NCBI GenBank assembly: GCA_003221085.1
Contig: QHUD01000027.1
Span: 1-14,715 of the forward strand
DNA: 14,715 bases
Reading direction: 5' to 3'
DNA from: Gemmatimonadota bacterium
Lineage (GTDB): Bacteria > Gemmatimonadota > Gemmatimonadetes > Gemmatimonadales > GWC2-71-9
Part shown: piece by piece, positions 13,312-14,715 of the stretch
How the letters are laid out: every line of letters starts with the position of its first letter
How positions within the stretch are numbered: position 1 is the stretch's first letter
Made by a program: the position numbers and the translations under genes
Notes under the pieces: model-generated
Databases searched by the model: none
Seen by the model: only the letters and a program-made list of their open reading frames with translations
Told to the model about the DNA's origin: nothing

Positions 13312-13414
13312 GAATGCGGAGTGCGGAATGCGGAATGCGGAATCGCAGGGGGAGGTCGTTCGCCTCATGACGCTCACCTTGACATTCCCCATTCCGAATT
13401 CCGCATTCCGCACT
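13312..13414. repeat. 7-bp tandem repeats forming a 24-bp inverted repeat
   Basis: Left side: GAATGCG-type heptads run from 13312 to 13346 (GAATGCG, GAGTGCG, GAATGCG, GAATGCG, GAATCGC). Right side: complementary CATTCCG-type heptads run from 13383 to 13414. The arms 13320-13343 and 13391-13414 are inverted copies that match at 23 of 24 positions, with a 47-base loop. The right arm ends eight bases before the start codon of the sigma factor gene. The element looks like a dispersed repeat family rather than a gene-specific operator; the foldback could still act as a terminator for the vWA gene or limit translation of the sigma factor. Confidence 0.75.
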
Positions 13415-13421
13415 TAGTCCG

Positions 13422-13925
13422 GTGCCTCAGGATCTCGCGGAGGTGTACCGCACCACCTACCGCGCGCTCGTGCGGTTCCTGTACCGCAAGGTGTGGGACG
13501 CCGAGCGTGCGGAGGACTTGGCTCAGGAGGCCTTTGCACGGGCCTTAGTCCACAAACCGGACAACGCGAGGGGGTGGCTGTTCATCGTGGCGGCGAACAT
13601 GGCGCGAGACGATGCGCGGCGCGCCGCGCGAGAGCGGCGGCACCTCACGCTGCTCACGGCCGAGGCGCAGGAGAGCAACTCCGCCACCGACGAGGCGTTG
13701 GAAGTCGAAAGCGATCGGGCGCGCGTCCGGGCCGCGCTCGAGGACCTCTCGCCGCGCGACCGGGAGGTGCTGCTGTTGTGGGATTCGGGATTATCGTACG
13801 ACGAGATAGCCACCCAGACGGGACTGGCGCGGGGCGCGATCGGCACGACGCTGTCCCGCGCGCGCCGGCGCCTGGTGCAGGCCTACGAGGCGGGAAAGTC
13901 AGGTAAGCATGTCGCACGTGGATGA
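13422..13925 (+). CDS. ECF-type RNA polymerase sigma factor (sigma-70 family)
   Basis: A 167-residue ECF sigma factor. Region 2 spans about 1-70: the YRTTYRALVRFLYRKV helix, then AERAEDLAQEAFARAL, then ARGWLFIVAANMARDDARR. Region 4 spans about 100-155: ALEDLSPRDREVLLLWDSGLSYDEIATQTGLARGAIGTTLSRARRRL, a helix-turn-helix that recognises the -35 element. Length and domain order are normal. The GTG start at 13422 has no clear ribosome site and directly follows the repeat element; no ATG exists in frame before region 2. The gene overlaps the zinc-finger anti-sigma gene by 17 bases, the usual arrangement for an ECF sigma factor and its inhibitor. The signal and regulon are unknown. Confidence 0.93.
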   Translation: MPQDLAEVYRTTYRALVRFLYRKVWDAERAEDLAQEAFARALVHKPDNARGWLFIVAANMARDDARRAARERRHLTLLTAEAQESNSATDEALEVESDRARVRAALEDLSPRDREVLLLWDSGLSYDEIATQTGLARGAIGTTLSRARRRLVQAYEAGKSGKHVARG

Positions 13926-14715
13926 CGGTATGCTGCACGCGTATCTCGACGGCGAGCTCGCGCCGGCGGAGGCCCAGGGCGTCGACGCACACCTCGCCCA
14001 GTGCCCCGGCTGCCGCGAACGGCTCGAGGAAGAGCGTGCATTGATCGCACGGGCCGGGGAGCTCTTGGCGCTCGCCGCTCCGCCGGACCGCGAGGTGCCG
14101 CCGTTTCGAGCTGGGGACGTGAAGCCTCCGGCGCGGCTCTGGTGGCAGGTGCGCCAGCCGCTCGCGTGGGCGGCGACCATCGTACTGGCGCTCGGAATCG
14201 GGACCTACCTGGGCCGCGGGTTCGAAGCGCTGCGAGAACCCGAAACCGCGGCCGACGCTGAGCCCGCGCGGCCTCAAGCCCTCGAGACGCCGCTCACCCC
14301 GGAACGGGCACGACGCGAATCTCGCGTCACAGTGCCCGGCGCGACTCGAAAGCCGCCGGCGGCACCTGCTTCCGTACCTGCCCCGGCAACGCCCGAGAGG
14401 GCGGAATACATCGCGCGGCAGCGTGCCGCGCCGGTCGCGGCCCGAGCAGAGGCACCCTCGGCTCAGGCCGACTCCGTGAGTCTCGATGGTGAGCACGACG
14501 TGCTGAGGGGACCTCCCATCAGCGTCGACTCCGCGCGCCTGTTGCTCGGGAGGGATCCCCTCGCGGTCCCTGGTGCACCGATCCGCGCGGTCTACCGGGC
14601 ACGCCAGCTCGGCTACTCCGCCGTCGTGATCGTCGAGCAGCCGCTCGACTCGAGTACGGTGATCGAGGTGGTGAACAAGCGCGCGTCCCCACTTGCGCTC
14701 AACGCGGTCGTGGTC
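13909..14715 (+). CDS. Zinc-finger (zf-HC2) transmembrane anti-sigma factor, cut by window edge
   Basis: The frame is open from ATG 13909 to the window end, 269 residues without a stop. The N-terminus is a zf-HC2/ZAS domain: LHAYLDGELAPAEA, then HLAQCPGC, giving the His-x3-Cys-x2-Cys zinc motif that clamps ECF sigma factors in the cytoplasm. One membrane span lies at about 85-102 (LAWAATIVLALGIGTYLG). It is followed by an Ala/Pro/Arg-rich linker and, from about residue 200, a folded periplasmic domain (SARLLLGRDPLAVPGAPI, VVIVEQPLDSSTVIEVVN) that I do not recognise as a named family. The start overlaps the sigma gene by 17 bases, so the two are made together. The periplasmic part probably senses the signal that frees the sigma factor. 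Confidence 0.88.
   Translation, partial: MSHVDDGMLHAYLDGELAPAEAQGVDAHLAQCPGCRERLEEERALIARAGELLALAAPPDREVPPFRAGDVKPPARLWWQVRQPLAWAATIVLALGIGTYLGRGFEALREPETAADAEPARPQALETPLTPERARRESRVTVPGATRKPPAAPASVPAPATPERAEYIARQRAAPVAARAEAPSAQADSVSLDGEHDVLRGPPISVDSARLLLGRDPLAVPGAPIRAVYRARQLGYSAVVIVEQPLDSSTVIEVVNKRASPLALNAVVV

Noticed and set aside
13378..13383. TTGACA as a -35 box for the sigma factor gene
   Set aside because: No -10-like hexamer lies 16-18 bases downstream; that position falls in the heptad repeats. ECF genes also often use a different promoter type.
1..14715. CRISPR array, tRNA/rRNA, integrase, transposase or toxin-antitoxin genes
   Set aside because: None was found on either strand. The only repeats are the heptad elements, which lack spacers, and no mobile-element protein motifs appear in any real frame.

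Overview
The window is GC-rich and densely coded. It looks like a chromosomal segment of a Gram-negative soil bacterium, most likely Gemmatimonadota, with Acidobacteriota as the alternative. This guess rests on gene content: a BTAD (SARP-type) regulator fused to an AAA ATPase and divergent from a kinase-TM-TPR protein, a rhodanese next to a persulfide-dioxygenase-like metallo-hydrolase, a VIT-vWA protein, and an ECF sigma factor followed by a zinc-finger anti-sigma factor. No rRNA, tRNA, CRISPR array, transposase or phage gene was seen, and no gene-free stretch exceeds 140 bp.

Layout. (1) Positions 1-6322 form one minus-strand run, read from right to left: BTAD/AAA regulator, YdjM-like membrane hydrolase, VTT/DedA-like membrane protein, secreted alpha/beta hydrolase, a secreted PHM-like copper protein with a His/Met-rich tail, a HAD phosphatase and a sugar-nucleotide-type nucleotidyltransferase cut by the window edge. 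Most neighbours overlap or nearly touch, which suggests an operon. (2) Positions 6383-8983, plus strand: a Ser/Thr kinase with one membrane span and a TolB-like/TPR sensor half, divergent from the regulator across 60 bp. It ends at a perfect 15-bp hairpin that probably terminates both converging units. (3) Positions 9062-10683: a blue-copper lipoprotein gene and a rhodanese/MBL persulfide-handling pair, divergent around a perfect 18-bp palindrome that matches the Rex (NADH/NAD+ sensor) operator pattern. (4) A minus-strand cupin at 10751-11086. (5) A VIT-vWA protein at 11221-13305, a 7-bp tandem-repeat element arranged as an inverted repeat, then ECF sigma factor and anti-sigma factor (13422 to the right edge).

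The most unusual signal is damage. In the right third, three unrelated conserved proteins each seem to lack one internal segment of roughly 20-30 residues while both flanks match their family well. The cupredoxin lacks the segment with its first copper-ligand His (with frame change, near 9255). The rhodanese-MBL pair lacks the linker and first MBL strands (with frame change, near 9953). The vWA domain lacks the stretch between its MIDAS Thr and Asp (in frame, near 12238). Either this lineage is accumulating deletions here, or the assembly dropped short segments. The reads would decide.

How the genes may work together (inference): the 9.0-10.7 kb block looks like a redox-controlled unit for electron transfer and reactive-sulfur handling. 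The kinase and regulator form a divergent signalling pair. The minus-strand operon looks concerned with the cell envelope.
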